A stretch of DNA of 64,000 bases from Marivita sp051251565 (GTDB lineage: Bacteria; Pseudomonadota; Alphaproteobacteria; Rhodobacterales; Rhodobacteraceae). The notes under the pieces were generated by a model. The model worked only from the letters and a program-made list of their open reading frames with translations, was not told the origin of the DNA and did no database searches. Shown here in pieces: positions 34,949-43,017 of the stretch. The stretch lies in assembly GCF_051251565.1 (NCBI RefSeq), contig NZ_JBPOFB010000006.1, forward strand, positions 167,887 to 231,886. The letters run 5' to 3'. Position 1 is the first letter of the stretch, and every line of letters begins with the position of its first letter. The position numbers were made by a program, and so were the translations under genes.

Positions 34949-35497
34949 ATGGCCGACGCTAAAAAATTTAATGCAGAAATCGTAAAGCCAACACTCGCCG
35001 AGTTCGATGCTGAATTCTCGTGCCTGCGAAGAGCATTTCTGGCGGTTGCTGTGGTTGACGCGCTTGCTGCTCAAATTTTTGCACAAGCACACGAGAATGG
35101 CATTAATCCGTTTGATCTTCTAGGATGGCATGAAGATGGTTATCCAGCAAACGCAAACGACAGTATCTTTCGGCACCGTCTCGCCGAAAACTGCACCGGC
35201 TTCGGGCTAGTTCTGGACGTTGCCAAAGCCAATAAACACGCAGTGTTAACGAGAGGCGCGCCCACCGTGAAGCGTTCTGACCAAGTCGTTTCAAAGTCTA
35301 GAGGCTATGGGCTCGGGCGTTATGGCCAAGGTAGGTTTGGTGGTGTTCGTCAAATCATGATTTGTTTCCAAGGCGGCGAGGAGGTCTATCTGGAGCATCA
35401 AATCCTTGAAGCACATCAAAGCTTGTCTGAGCTTATTGAGCTATTGGAAAAGCGCATTCATGGTACGTCCAGCGACGGCAACAGAGATCAAACGTAG
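34949..35497 (+). CDS. Orphan hypothetical protein bounded by REP elements
   Basis: 182 residues from the ATG at 34949. Not recognised. Mostly helical at first (CLRRAFLAVAVVDALAAQIFA), then NPFDLLGWHEDGYP, VLTRGAPTVKRSDQVVSKS, a Gly/Arg-rich GYGLGRYGQGRFGGVRQIM, and a helical end. Base composition is visibly more AT-rich than its neighbours. Its stop codon lies in the first bases of the REP at 35494, so the 3' end may have been reshaped by REP insertion. Transfer or capture is suggested by composition and context. Confidence 0.6.
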   Translation: MADAKKFNAEIVKPTLAEFDAEFSCLRRAFLAVAVVDALAAQIFAQAHENGINPFDLLGWHEDGYPANANDSIFRHRLAENCTGFGLVLDVAKANKHAVLTRGAPTVKRSDQVVSKSRGYGLGRYGQGRFGGVRQIMICFQGGEEVYLEHQILEAHQSLSELIELLEKRIHGTSSDGNRDQT

Positions 35498-35517
35498 GGT
35501 GCGTGATTTCACGCACC
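35494..35517 (+). repeat. REP element 2
   Basis: GGTGCGTGA (35498-35506) and TCACGCACC (35509-35517) form a perfect 9-bp palindrome with a TT loop, preceded by GTAG. This 24-base unit is the exact reverse complement of the copy at 36025-36048. It supplies the stop codons of both the orphan gene and the RAYT gene. Confidence 0.9.
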
Positions 35518-35997
35518 AACTCCACCGACAACAAACCTCACATCCCAATGAACGCTCGAATACGCCCAATCTTCTGGACGTCCCACAAACCCATGTTTCA
35601 CCGGATTGAACCAACAATACCGTAAATGCACGTTGAAGTCCGCGTCACATCTGATGTGATGTTCCCAAAACCGCCTTTGCCAAATTCCACGCTCGTCACG
35701 CGCGACGTGGCTTTGACGTAAGCTGCCTTTCGGGACGGCACGTGAAAACCGCGATTTGATCACGCGCCAGCGTGTTGAAAAGTCGCAATCATCTTCCGGC
35801 AATCGCCATATGCAATGAAGGTGATCTGGCAACACGACCCAAGCCTCAATCTCGAAAGGGCGTTCGGCTTTGGTCAATCGCACCGCGTGGCGCAGTTGTT
35901 CGATGTTGCGGACCAACGCATCGCTGCTTCGATCGGCTAATGCGACAGTGAAAAAGACAAGAGCGCCGTGGATTTTGGGGCGTATGTAGGTGGGCAT
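35509..35997 (-). CDS. REP-associated tyrosine transposase (RAYT, Y1_Tnp family)
   Basis: 162 residues. The HUH motif appears as DHLHCIW (His-x-His), and the C-terminal part has WQRRFWEHHIRCDADF and LRYCWFNPVKHGFV, as in IS200/IS605-like RAYTs; the tyrosine nucleophile is probably in LRYCW. RAYTs nick and move REP palindromes as single strands. The ATG at 35997 (MPTYIRPKIHGALVFFTV) is preferred because the longer frame would begin inside the REP. Perfect inverted REPs flank the gene. Confidence 0.9.
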   Translation of the reverse strand: MPTYIRPKIHGALVFFTVALADRSSDALVRNIEQLRHAVRLTKAERPFEIEAWVVLPDHLHCIWRLPEDDCDFSTRWRVIKSRFSRAVPKGSLRQSHVARDERGIWQRRFWEHHIRCDADFNVHLRYCWFNPVKHGFVGRPEDWAYSSVHWDVRFVVGGVGA

Positions 35998-36024
35998 GGG
36001 GTCATTTACGATGGAATGGTTAAT

Positions 36025-36048
36025 GGTGCGTGAAATCACGCACCCTAC
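36025..36048 (-). repeat. REP element 3
   Basis: GGTGCGTGA (36025-36033), AA, TCACGCACC (36036-36044), then CTAC. It is a perfect inverted copy of the REP at 35494-35517, on the 5' side of the RAYT gene. Confidence 0.9.
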
Positions 36049-36386
36049 GAGTGGTGGGAACCATACATCGCACGCCCCATTTCCAACCCGTTAACCCTCA
36101 ATCCCCCATACCCCACCCACGATGCGCATCGAGCGGGAAGGGTCACTCCCATGCCGCGACACCACAGAACTGACACCCTCTCACATGCCGGAAGGCTGAC
36201 CATGAGAGACCGGTTTCCGAACAGGCCCTGAGACCCAGGGTACAGGTCGCCCGTTGACTCGGGGATTTGAGAGACCCGTCAGGCCCATAAGGGCGGCGCC
36301 GCTTCTTCTTTTTAAAAATATGCAAGTCACCGCTTGCAGCAGAGCATTCCGGCGGGACAGTCCCCGACCGGCTGCAAATGCGCATG
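36049..36386. other. Gene-free region upstream of REP 3
   Basis: About 340 bases with no convincing open frame. It holds one copy of the A-rich intergenic repeat (36302-36325). The rest shows no tRNA-like or known RNA structure. A small RNA cannot be excluded. Confidence 0.4.
36302..36325 (-). repeat. A-rich intergenic repeat, copy 1
   Basis: On the minus strand this reads TTGCATATTTTT followed by AAAAAGAAGAAG. It matches copies at 52406, 52599 and 58541 with two or fewer differences over ~22 bases. It lies between REP 3 and the dctP terminator. Confidence 0.7.
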
Positions 36387-36415
36387 AAAAAGGCCCCGGA
36401 GTTTCCTCCGAGGCC
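36387..36415 (-). terminator. Terminator of the TRAP/sulfonate operon
   Basis: On the minus strand GGCCTCGGAG pairs with CTCCGGGGCC (10 bp, one G-T) around a GAAA tetraloop and is followed by TTTTT. It lies 24 bases after the dctP stop. Confidence 0.92.
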
Positions 36416-36438
36416 CCCGTCTGCGTTCTTGAACCGGA

Positions 36439-37497
36439 TCAGTTCAGATCGGCCTCGTACTCTGCCGCAAGATCGGCTTCGGCTTCGGCAACGGCCTTGG
36501 TCAGCGCCTCATAGATTTCCGGGCCACCATCGACATTTTCCTGGAACCAATCGAACACAGGGGCTGCCGCATCGCGGAAGGCAGCTTTTTCTTCGACAGT
36601 CGGCACATACAGATCCCCGCCACCGGCGACGAATTCCTCATAGGCGGCGATCGACTTGCGCTTGGGCGACGCGAATGTCGCCTGCTGGAGCGCTGCAAAC
36701 CCATCGACCACAACGCGGCGCATGTCTTCGGGCATGCCCATGAATTTTTCATTGTTCATGACCCAGATCGCGCCCATATAGGCGTGCCCGTCAAGCGTCA
36801 GGTATTGCAGACCTGCATCGGGAAACTTCATGCCCATGATGTCGGTGATGCCGTTCTTGGACCCGTCCACGACGCCGGTTTGCAGCGAGGTGAACAGCTC
36901 TGGCCAGCTGATCGGGGTGGGGGCCGCGCCCAGCACCTTGACCAGCTCTTGCGGCAGGTCGGCAACCACGGTGCGGATTTTCAGACCTTCAAGGTCGGAC
37001 GGCTGCGCGATACGGCGCTGCGTGTTGGCAAAGTTGCGCCAGCCGCCGGTGTTGCCAATGGTCATGATGCGGATCGTATCACCGCTGTCTTCGAGCGCCA
37101 TATTGCGCATCGTGCGGGTGAAATCGCCTGACAGGACGTGTTCGGCCACGCGGTCATCCGACATCAGATACGGCAGGTCGAGCACCTGAACATACGGGAA
37201 GATGCCCGCAGCCCCGCCCGAGGTGGTCACAAACACGTCGATAGAGCCATCCGAGATACCCTGCAAGCATTCCGCACCACCCGAACACAGCTGCGTGCCG
37301 ATGAACAACTCGACCGCGATACGCCCGTTCGACGCGTTCTCGACATGGTTCTTGAAGACGACAAGACCGTCGTAATCCTCGTCATTCTCGTTCGAATTTG
37401 CGGTGGCGCGGATCGTGAAATCCTGTGCCGCCGCCGTGATCGCGCTACCCGCGAGCAGAGCGGCTGTCAGCGCCGCTGTGGTAAGACCTTTGAGCAT
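36439..37497 (-). CDS. TRAP transporter solute-binding protein (DctP family)
   Basis: 352 residues from the ATG at 37497, where a signal peptide begins (MLKGLTTAALTAALLAGSAITAAAQ). The DctP fold follows, with FKNHVENASNGRIAVELF, the conserved substrate-carboxylate Arg region near RTVVADLPQELVKVLGAAPT, and SWPELFTSLQTGVVDG. It binds a solute in the periplasm for the DctQM permease. Its place in an operon with a sulfonate monooxygenase suggests a sulfonated or sugar-acid ligand. Last gene of the operon. Confidence 0.93.
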   Translation of the reverse strand: MLKGLTTAALTAALLAGSAITAAAQDFTIRATANSNENDEDYDGLVVFKNHVENASNGRIAVELFIGTQLCSGGAECLQGISDGSIDVFVTTSGGAAGIFPYVQVLDLPYLMSDDRVAEHVLSGDFTRTMRNMALEDSGDTIRIMTIGNTGGWRNFANTQRRIAQPSDLEGLKIRTVVADLPQELVKVLGAAPTPISWPELFTSLQTGVVDGSKNGITDIMGMKFPDAGLQYLTLDGHAYMGAIWVMNNEKFMGMPEDMRRVVVDGFAALQQATFASPKRKSIAAYEEFVAGGGDLYVPTVEEKAAFRDAAAPVFDWFQENVDGGPEIYEALTKAVAEAEADLAAEYEADLN

Positions 37498-37555
37498 TGG
37501 TGTTCTCCCTATCGCTTTCTTTGGTCGGTTACACGGATCAGATGACCCGCAGATG

Positions 37556-38845
37556 TCAGTCCGCAAACCCGGTGAGGCGCGGAATGGTCATGGAAATTTC
37601 GGGGATGAACGTGATGAGGAAAATCACCACGATCTCGATGGCAAGGAACGGCAGGATCGCCTTTGAGATGGTCTCGACCCGTTCGCCCGACACCGAACTT
37701 GCCACGAACAAGACAAGCCCCATGGGCGGCGTGGCAAGGCCCACGGTCAGGTTCACCGACATGATGATCGCAAAGTGGATCGGGTCGACGCCCAGATCGA
37801 CAAAGATCGGTCCAAGGATTGGCCCAAGGATGATGATCGCGGGACCGGCGTCGAGGAACATGCCCACGACAAACAAAAGCAGGTTGATCAGGAACAGCAG
37901 GATCAAGGGGTTCTCGCTCAGACCCAGCACGAATTCGGCCAAAATCTCGGGCGTGTGTGACAGCGACACAACCGTCTTGAACGCCATCGCAGCGCCCACC
38001 AGCAAAAGCACCGTGGCCGATGTCATGGCAGCGCGCATCAGCACGTCTGGCAGGTCAGACAGGTTGAGCGTTTTCAGAACAAACATCCCGATGACAATGG
38101 CATAGGCCACGGCCACCGCTGCGGCTTCGGTTGGGGTAAAGACGCCACCAAGGATGCCGCCCATGATGATCACAGGGGTCATCAGCGGAAAGAACGCCTT
38201 TAGCGATGCATTGCCCCGTTCGCCCCAGCTTGCCTTTTGGCGCGACACGGGGAAATCGTATCGGTCTGCCTGCCAGCGGATCATCAGCATCAGGCCAACG
38301 CCGACAAGAATGCCCGGCACGATACCTGCGAGGAACAGCGCGGCAACGCTCTCGCCCATCACGTAGGCATAGATGATCATGATGCCCGAGGGTGGGATGA
38401 TCGGGCCGATCACCGAGCTGGCGGCGGTGATCGCAGCGGCGAATTTGCGGGTGTAACCCTCTTTCTCCATCGCCGGGATCAACATGGAGCCAAGCGCGGA
38501 TGTGTCGGCCACCGCAGACCCCGAAAGCCCTGCAAACAGCATGGAGGACAGCACGTTCACATGGGCCAGACCGCCCCGGAAATGGCCCATCATCGCTTGG
38601 CTGAATTCCACCAGCCGCATGGTGATGCCGCCGCGATTCATCAATTCGCCCGCAAGCATAAAGAACGGGATCGCCATCAGCGGAAAGCTTGCCATGCCGT
38701 TATAGACGTTGCGGTAAAGCAGGATCAGATCGCGCTCTTGCCCGTTGAGCCACAAAAGGATGCCGGGTGCCGCCAGCATCCCGAAGAACACCGGCAATCC
38801 GATCATCAGGAACAGCAGGAACAGGGGAAGGAACCAGACCAGCAT
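37556..38845 (-). CDS. TRAP transporter large permease (DctM family)
   Basis: 429 residues with about 12 membrane helices. Typical DctM stretches include AIPFFMLAGELMNRGGIT, GLSGSAVADTSALGSMLIPAM and GPIIPPSGIMIIYAYVMGES. It catalyses sodium-driven uptake with DctQ and DctP. It lies four bases after dctQ and about 60 bases before dctP. Confidence 0.95.
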   Translation of the reverse strand: MLVWFLPLFLLFLMIGLPVFFGMLAAPGILLWLNGQERDLILLYRNVYNGMASFPLMAIPFFMLAGELMNRGGITMRLVEFSQAMMGHFRGGLAHVNVLSSMLFAGLSGSAVADTSALGSMLIPAMEKEGYTRKFAAAITAASSVIGPIIPPSGIMIIYAYVMGESVAALFLAGIVPGILVGVGLMLMIRWQADRYDFPVSRQKASWGERGNASLKAFFPLMTPVIIMGGILGGVFTPTEAAAVAVAYAIVIGMFVLKTLNLSDLPDVLMRAAMTSATVLLLVGAAMAFKTVVSLSHTPEILAEFVLGLSENPLILLFLINLLLFVVGMFLDAGPAIIILGPILGPIFVDLGVDPIHFAIIMSVNLTVGLATPPMGLVLFVASSVSGERVETISKAILPFLAIEIVVIFLITFIPEISMTIPRLTGFAD

Positions 38846-38849
38846 TGTG

Positions 38850-39428
38850 TTATTCCGCCTTCAGTTCTGCATCGAGAGGGGGGCGCAAGCGGGTCTCGCC
38901 ACCGGCCAGGGTGATGAGATTGCGCAGGATCAGTTCGATATTGACGATGAAAAGCAACCAAAGCCCGGTCACGAGCGACGCGATCTGCCACGCGTTGGAC
39001 ATCTTTTCCCAACCATCCGCCGTGGGGTATTTCAGCGATGCGCTTTTGAACTTGCCCGCAAGGCTAGTCATTTCGCCCAAACCCATCTGCGCGCCGATAT
39101 ACAGGACCATGCCCGAGATCAGCAGCAGGACCAGCGCGAGCAACGCGGCCCCACGTTTCGGCAGTGCCGAGGACAGGATCTCAAGCGCCACAAACCCGCC
39201 GCGCCGATAGGCCGAGGGCGCAATCGCGGCGGTCATCCAGAGCATGAGGAAAATTGCGGCCTCTTCGGGCCAAGGCAGGGCGTTGCCCAGAACGTACCGA
39301 CAAAAAACTTGCAGGAGGATGGCGCACACCATCAGTCCGATGCACACAACAGCGAACCCGCGACCGATCCGCAGGGCAATGTCATTGAACATCTGTAAAG
39401 GGGCCAGCAACCCCAGCAAAATGGCCAT
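38850..39428 (-). CDS. TRAP transporter small permease (DctQ family)
   Basis: 192 residues with four membrane helices. The DctQ motif is VFCRYVLGNALPWPEEAAIFLMLWMT. A good ribosome site (GGGAGGAGG) precedes the ATG at 39428. A longer than usual hydrophilic loop (LAGKFKSASLKYPTADGWEK) separates helices three and four. It is a membrane partner of DctM. Confidence 0.92.
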   Translation of the reverse strand: MAILLGLLAPLQMFNDIALRIGRGFAVVCIGLMVCAILLQVFCRYVLGNALPWPEEAAIFLMLWMTAAIAPSAYRRGGFVALEILSSALPKRGAALLALVLLLISGMVLYIGAQMGLGEMTSLAGKFKSASLKYPTADGWEKMSNAWQIASLVTGLWLLFIVNIELILRNLITLAGGETRLRPPLDAELKAE

Positions 39429-39454
39429 GACTGGCCTCCTCCCTTGTTCCGTCT

Positions 39455-39474
39455 CACCGGCCTCCTCGCCGGTG
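39455..39474 (-). other. Hairpin between flavin reductase and TRAP genes
   Basis: CACCGGC and GCCGGTG form a 7-bp stem with a six-base loop. No T tract follows, so it is more likely an mRNA stability or processing hairpin inside the operon than a full terminator. Confidence 0.45.
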
Positions 39475-39502
39475 GCCCCGCTTGTTGTGGTATCGCGGCG
39501 GT

Positions 39503-40009
39503 TTATGTCGGTTCAGTAAAGCCTCCGTAACGTCCGCTGTAAAACAAAAGCGGGTCTCCGTCCCGCGTGGTGACCTGACGAACCCGCGCCACCACGATCG
39601 AATGGTCGCCGCCGTCATGTTCCGCAGTCTTGGTGCATTCAAAGCGGCTCAGGCAATTGTTGAGCAGCGGCACACCGTGGTCACCCAGTTCCCAGTCGCA
39701 TTGGTCAAACGGGTTGCCATTGCGCGCAAACGCCGTGCACAGATCGGCCTGTTCCGCGCCCACCACATGGATGGCAAAGTGATCCGCTGCCATGAAGAAT
39801 GGATAGCGCGAGGATGATTTCGCAGGCGACCAAAGCACAAGCGGCGGGTCAAGCGACACGCTGGCAAAGCTGTTGGCGGTGATGCCCAGCGGGCCATCGC
39901 CGGTGGCGCATGTGATGACGGTGACGCCCGTGCCAAAGCGGCCAAGCGCTGCTCGGAAATCGCGGCTGTTGTCCTGCGTGGGTTCAAAGCTGTGGGTCAA
40001 GGCGTTCAT
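39503..40009 (-). CDS. Flavin reductase family protein (HpaC-like)
   Basis: 168 residues. FRAALGRFGTGVTVITCAT, ITANSFASVSLDPPLVLWSP and a C-terminal LLFYSGRYGGF are hallmarks of NAD(P)H:flavin reductases that supply FMNH2 to a partner monooxygenase. The matching SsuD-like monooxygenase is encoded two genes upstream. In the sulfo-SMO pathway this role belongs to SmoA. It starts eight bases after the aldo-keto reductase stop. Confidence 0.92.
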   Translation of the reverse strand: MNALTHSFEPTQDNSRDFRAALGRFGTGVTVITCATGDGPLGITANSFASVSLDPPLVLWSPAKSSSRYPFFMAADHFAIHVVGAEQADLCTAFARNGNPFDQCDWELGDHGVPLLNNCLSRFECTKTAEHDGGDHSIVVARVRQVTTRDGDPLLFYSGRYGGFTEPT

Positions 40010-40017
40010 CGCGTGTC

Positions 40018-40905
40018 TCAGGCCACTTCATGTCCAAGGGCGTGTGTGTAAAGGTCAAACCATGTCTCCCGGTCGATCTGGATATTGGCAGCATCCCCGA
40101 TGCGGGCGATGCGGTCCAGATTGTTGGTGCCGAGGACAGGTAGGATGCGCGCGGGATGCGCCAAGAGCCATGCCACGGCAACAGCGGCCGTATCAGTATT
40201 ATGTGCCGTTGCAATGGTTTGCAGCGCGCTGTGCAAGCTCGAAAGTTTGGTGTCGAACAACGCCCCACCGCCAAGCGGCGACCACGCCATCAGCGGCTGG
40301 CCGTTTTTCTGGTGGAACGCGATATCGCCATTGGTGAACGGCGCGTGGTGCAACAGGCTGATTTCGATCTGGTTGGTGACCAGTTTTGTTGTCATCCCGG
40401 ATTGCAGCAGCTCCCAATCATAGGGCCGAAAGTTTGACACACCAACCGCACGGACCTTGCCGCTTGCCACAATGTCGTCCAGCGCCGCACCGGTTTCGTG
40501 GTGGTCCATCAACGGATCGGGGCGATGGATCAGCAGCAGATCGATATGGTCGATCTTCATCAGCCGCAGCGAATGGTCGACTGACGCCATGATGTGCGCG
40601 CGGCTGGTGTCGTAGTATTTCACCTTCGCATCGGCATAGCGACCCACGGGGGCCACGATATCGCATTTGGTCACGATCTCGATCTGGTTGCGCAACTCGG
40701 GCGTCAGCGCATGACCCATGATCTCTTCGGCCTCGTAGCCGCCATAGATATCCGCCTGATCCATCGTCGTGATGCCCTGATCAAGGCACGCGCTGATCTT
40801 GTTGCGAATGTGGTCCACGCTGGTGTCGGCATCGTCACCCAAGCGCCACATGCCATAGACGAGGCGGCTGAGGTCGAGGGTGTCGGTAAGTGTGATGCGA
40901 TCCAT
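40018..40905 (-). CDS. Aldo-keto reductase, candidate 6-dehydroglucose reductase
   Basis: 295 residues with the AKR tetrad: Asp and Tyr in TTMDQADIYGGY, Lys in IVTKCDI, His in LLLIHRPDPL. NADPH-binding loops GVSNFRPYDW and AWSPLGGGALF follow. It lies between an SsuD-like monooxygenase and its flavin reductase. In the described sulfoquinovose monooxygenase pathway the AKR SmoB reduces 6-dehydroglucose to glucose; that role here is inferred from order and family. Confidence 0.9.
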   Translation of the reverse strand: MDRITLTDTLDLSRLVYGMWRLGDDADTSVDHIRNKISACLDQGITTMDQADIYGGYEAEEIMGHALTPELRNQIEIVTKCDIVAPVGRYADAKVKYYDTSRAHIMASVDHSLRLMKIDHIDLLLIHRPDPLMDHHETGAALDDIVASGKVRAVGVSNFRPYDWELLQSGMTTKLVTNQIEISLLHHAPFTNGDIAFHQKNGQPLMAWSPLGGGALFDTKLSSLHSALQTIATAHNTDTAAVAVAWLLAHPARILPVLGTNNLDRIARIGDAANIQIDRETWFDLYTHALGHEVA

Positions 40906-40952
40906 GTTGATCCTTATTTGACCCGGATTTCGGTTGCTTTGATGCTTTTTGA

Positions 40953-40975
40953 CAGAATCTTCGTAGAAGATTCTG
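40953..40975. repeat. Palindromic intergenic repeat, copy 1
   Basis: CAGAATCTTC, GTA, GAAGATTCTG: 10-bp perfect arms with a 3-base loop. The same palindrome and a similar right flank (CCATNAAATTCTGG) recur at 56151. It lies between the 3' end of the monooxygenase gene and the 5' end of the AKR gene, so it may reduce readthrough within the operon. Confidence 0.8.
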
Positions 40976-41011
40976 CACGTGTGCCATTAAATTCTGGTGA
41001 CTGGTGGTGCA

Positions 41012-42166
41012 TCAGCGTCGGACCCCGGCACCAAGCGGGGTGCGCGGTGTCCCCTTTGGGACCCGCCCGTACGCTTCAGGCAGGGAACAGGTTTTCATCT
41101 GCGGCAACACGCGGCTGCCGAAATGGCGGCATTCCTCCATATGTGGATAGCCCGACAGGATGAAGGCGCGGATGCCCATTTTCTGATAGGCTTCGAGCTC
41201 GGACAACACCTGATCTGTTGATCCCACCAATGCCGCGCCACAGCCCGACCGGGCACGGCCCACACCTGTCCAGAGATGCGGTTCGACAAAGCCCTCCATA
41301 TCCGCCAATTCGCGGTTCTTGGCCTGATGCGACACGCCCAGCGATCCGGCGTCCAGCGCGCGGTCGCGGATGGTTTTGCCCTGCTCGTCGTCAAGTTGGC
41401 TGACAATGTGCTGTGCGTATTCGCGGGCCTCGGCCTCGGTATCGCGGACGATGACATGCACGCGCAAACCGTAATCCAGCGTGCGGTTGTAGCGTTCGGC
41501 CACGGCGTTCACGTCTTTCATCCGCTGCGCCAGCGCGTCTTTGGGTTCGGGCCACATCAGGTAGACATCGCAATGCTGCCCACACAGTTCGAGCGCATCC
41601 GGGGAATAGCCGCCGAAATAGAGCAAGGGACCGCCGGTTTGGTAGGGGATGACCGGATCGGTGGTCAGCCCGTCAAAATTGTAGACCTCGCCTTTGTAAG
41701 TGATGCTGTCCTGCGTCCAGGCTTGTTTGAGGATTTCAACCACTTCGCGCGACCGGCGGTAGCGCAGGGCGCTGTCTTCTTTTTCGCCGGGAAAGTCGCT
41801 GCTGATGATGTTCACCGTCAGCCGCCCTTCGAGCATGTGATCCAGCGTGGCGATGGTCCGGGCGAGCATGATCGGTTGCATCTCACCGCAGCGCACGGCG
41901 GCCAGCATGTTGATCCTGTCGGTGATCGGCGCGCACCCGGCGACAAAAGACAGCGTGTCCTGACCCACCTGATACGAGGAGGGACACAGGATGTTACGGA
42001 ACCCCTGCGCCTCGGCCTCTTTGACGATGCCCGAGCAATGCGCCCAGCTGGACCGCAATTTGCCGTCCGGGACACCCAGGAATTCGTAATCGTCTGAACA
42101 CAGCGCCGCGAACCATGAAACCTCGGCCGCATCAAGGTCGGGGGAGGTGATCGGCACGATGGTCAT
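41012..42166 (-). CDS. SsuD/SmoC-like FMNH2-dependent sulfonate monooxygenase
   Basis: 384 residues of the luciferase-like family, aligning with SsuD throughout. CDVYLMWPEP matches SsuD's VDLYLTWGEP. YGLRVHVIVRDT supplies the Arg and His, LWTGVGRARSGCGAALVG the second Arg, and AFILSGYPHMEE the Tyr and His that hold the sulfonate and flavin in SsuD. Such enzymes split C-S bonds, giving sulfite and an aldehyde. With the adjacent AKR, flavin reductase and divergent Gfo/Idh gene, sulfoquinovose is the leading substrate guess; alkanesulfonates are the alternative. GGAG precedes the ATG at 42166. Confidence 0.88.
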   Translation of the reverse strand: MTIVPITSPDLDAAEVSWFAALCSDDYEFLGVPDGKLRSSWAHCSGIVKEAEAQGFRNILCPSSYQVGQDTLSFVAGCAPITDRINMLAAVRCGEMQPIMLARTIATLDHMLEGRLTVNIISSDFPGEKEDSALRYRRSREVVEILKQAWTQDSITYKGEVYNFDGLTTDPVIPYQTGGPLLYFGGYSPDALELCGQHCDVYLMWPEPKDALAQRMKDVNAVAERYNRTLDYGLRVHVIVRDTEAEAREYAQHIVSQLDDEQGKTIRDRALDAGSLGVSHQAKNRELADMEGFVEPHLWTGVGRARSGCGAALVGSTDQVLSELEAYQKMGIRAFILSGYPHMEECRHFGSRVLPQMKTCSLPEAYGRVPKGTPRTPLGAGVRR

Positions 42167-42250
42167 AAGGTGTCTCCGGGAGTATCATTTCCTCTTGCGT
42201 AGCACCGTCAAAAATGTAGATCAATAGTGTATCAATTCTTGGTGCACGAA
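42167..42250. promoter_or_regulatory. Divergent control region of the sulfonate locus
   Basis: 84 bases between the monooxygenase and GntR genes. ATCAAT occurs twice with an 11-base period around AGTGT (near 42219-42235), and GCACC and GGTGC flank this as distant inverted copies. It is the likely site for autoregulation by the GntR protein. The exact operator is unproven. Confidence 0.45.
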
Positions 42251-42952
42251 ATGCGCGACACCCATGCCTTGCCGAAATATGTCCAGATCAGCGAATTGCT
42301 GATCCGGGATATACAGGCTGGCCGTTTGGTCGATGGCGAACGCCTGCCGCCCGAACGGGACATGGCGGCGGGGCTTGGTATTTCGGTGGGCACATTGCGC
42401 AAATCGTTGGATGAATTGACCGCTTTGGGCCTGCTGGAGCGGGTGCAGGGGTCGGGCAACTACATCTGCGCGCAGGAGGACACGCAATCGGTCTATGCCT
42501 TCTTCCGGGTCGAACTGATCGAAGGCGGCGGATTGCCCACGGCCGAGCTGTTGTCGGTGGACCGCTTGGTCAAACCCGAGGGGTTGCCGCGGTCCGGCGC
42601 ATCACCCGAGGGGCACCGGATTCGCCGCTTGCGGCGTCTGAACGGCGTGCCTGCGGTGTTGGAAGAGATATGGCTCGACGGGTCATATACGGATGTCATC
42701 GACGCCGTGGCGCTGCGCGAGTCGCTGTATCTCTATTACCGGGAGACACTTGGGCTTTGGATCACCAAGGCCGAGGATCGGCTGGATGTGGACAAGGTGC
42801 CGGGCTGGGCACCTGCTGCGTTCGGGAAGGCGGTGGGACAGCCCTGCATGCGCGCCACGCGGGTCAGCTACGGACCAGAGGGCTTGCCTGCCGAGGCCTC
42901 GTGGAATTGGATCAACACAGACGTCGCGCGCTACGTCGCGCGCATCACTTAA
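42251..42952 (+). CDS. GntR-family regulator with UTRA domain (HutC subfamily)
   Basis: 233 residues from the ATG at 42251 (MRDTHALPKYVQISELLIRD). The winged helix (~8-75) has GERLPPERDMAAGLGISVGT and LGLLERVQGSGNYI. The UTRA effector domain covers the rest, ending in the typical WNWINTDVARYVARIT. It is divergent from the monooxygenase operon and upstream of the Gfo/Idh gene, so it probably represses both until a pathway sugar or sulfonate binds. Confidence 0.9.
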   Translation: MRDTHALPKYVQISELLIRDIQAGRLVDGERLPPERDMAAGLGISVGTLRKSLDELTALGLLERVQGSGNYICAQEDTQSVYAFFRVELIEGGGLPTAELLSVDRLVKPEGLPRSGASPEGHRIRRLRRLNGVPAVLEEIWLDGSYTDVIDAVALRESLYLYYRETLGLWITKAEDRLDVDKVPGWAPAAFGKAVGQPCMRATRVSYGPEGLPAEASWNWINTDVARYVARIT

Positions 42953-43013
42953 GACCGCGCTATGTCGCGCGGATCACGTAACACTGCGCCATGTCGCGTA
43001 TTACCTAAAGGGT
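42927..43013 (+). repeat. Three diverged tandem copies of the gntR 3' tail
   Basis: Units of ~29-30 bases lie at 42927-42955, 42956-42985 and 42986-43013. Unit 1 is the end of gntR, encoding RYVARIT-stop. Unit 2 would encode the same peptide (CGCTATGTCGCGCGGATCAC). Unit 3 is more diverged. It fills the gap before the Gfo/Idh gene. Confidence 0.75.
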
Positions 43014-43017
43014 CACA

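Noticed and set aside
34949..35997. Orphan gene plus RAYT as a toxin-antitoxin pair
   Set aside because: The genes are convergent, unequal in size to typical modules, and the second is clearly a REP transposase.
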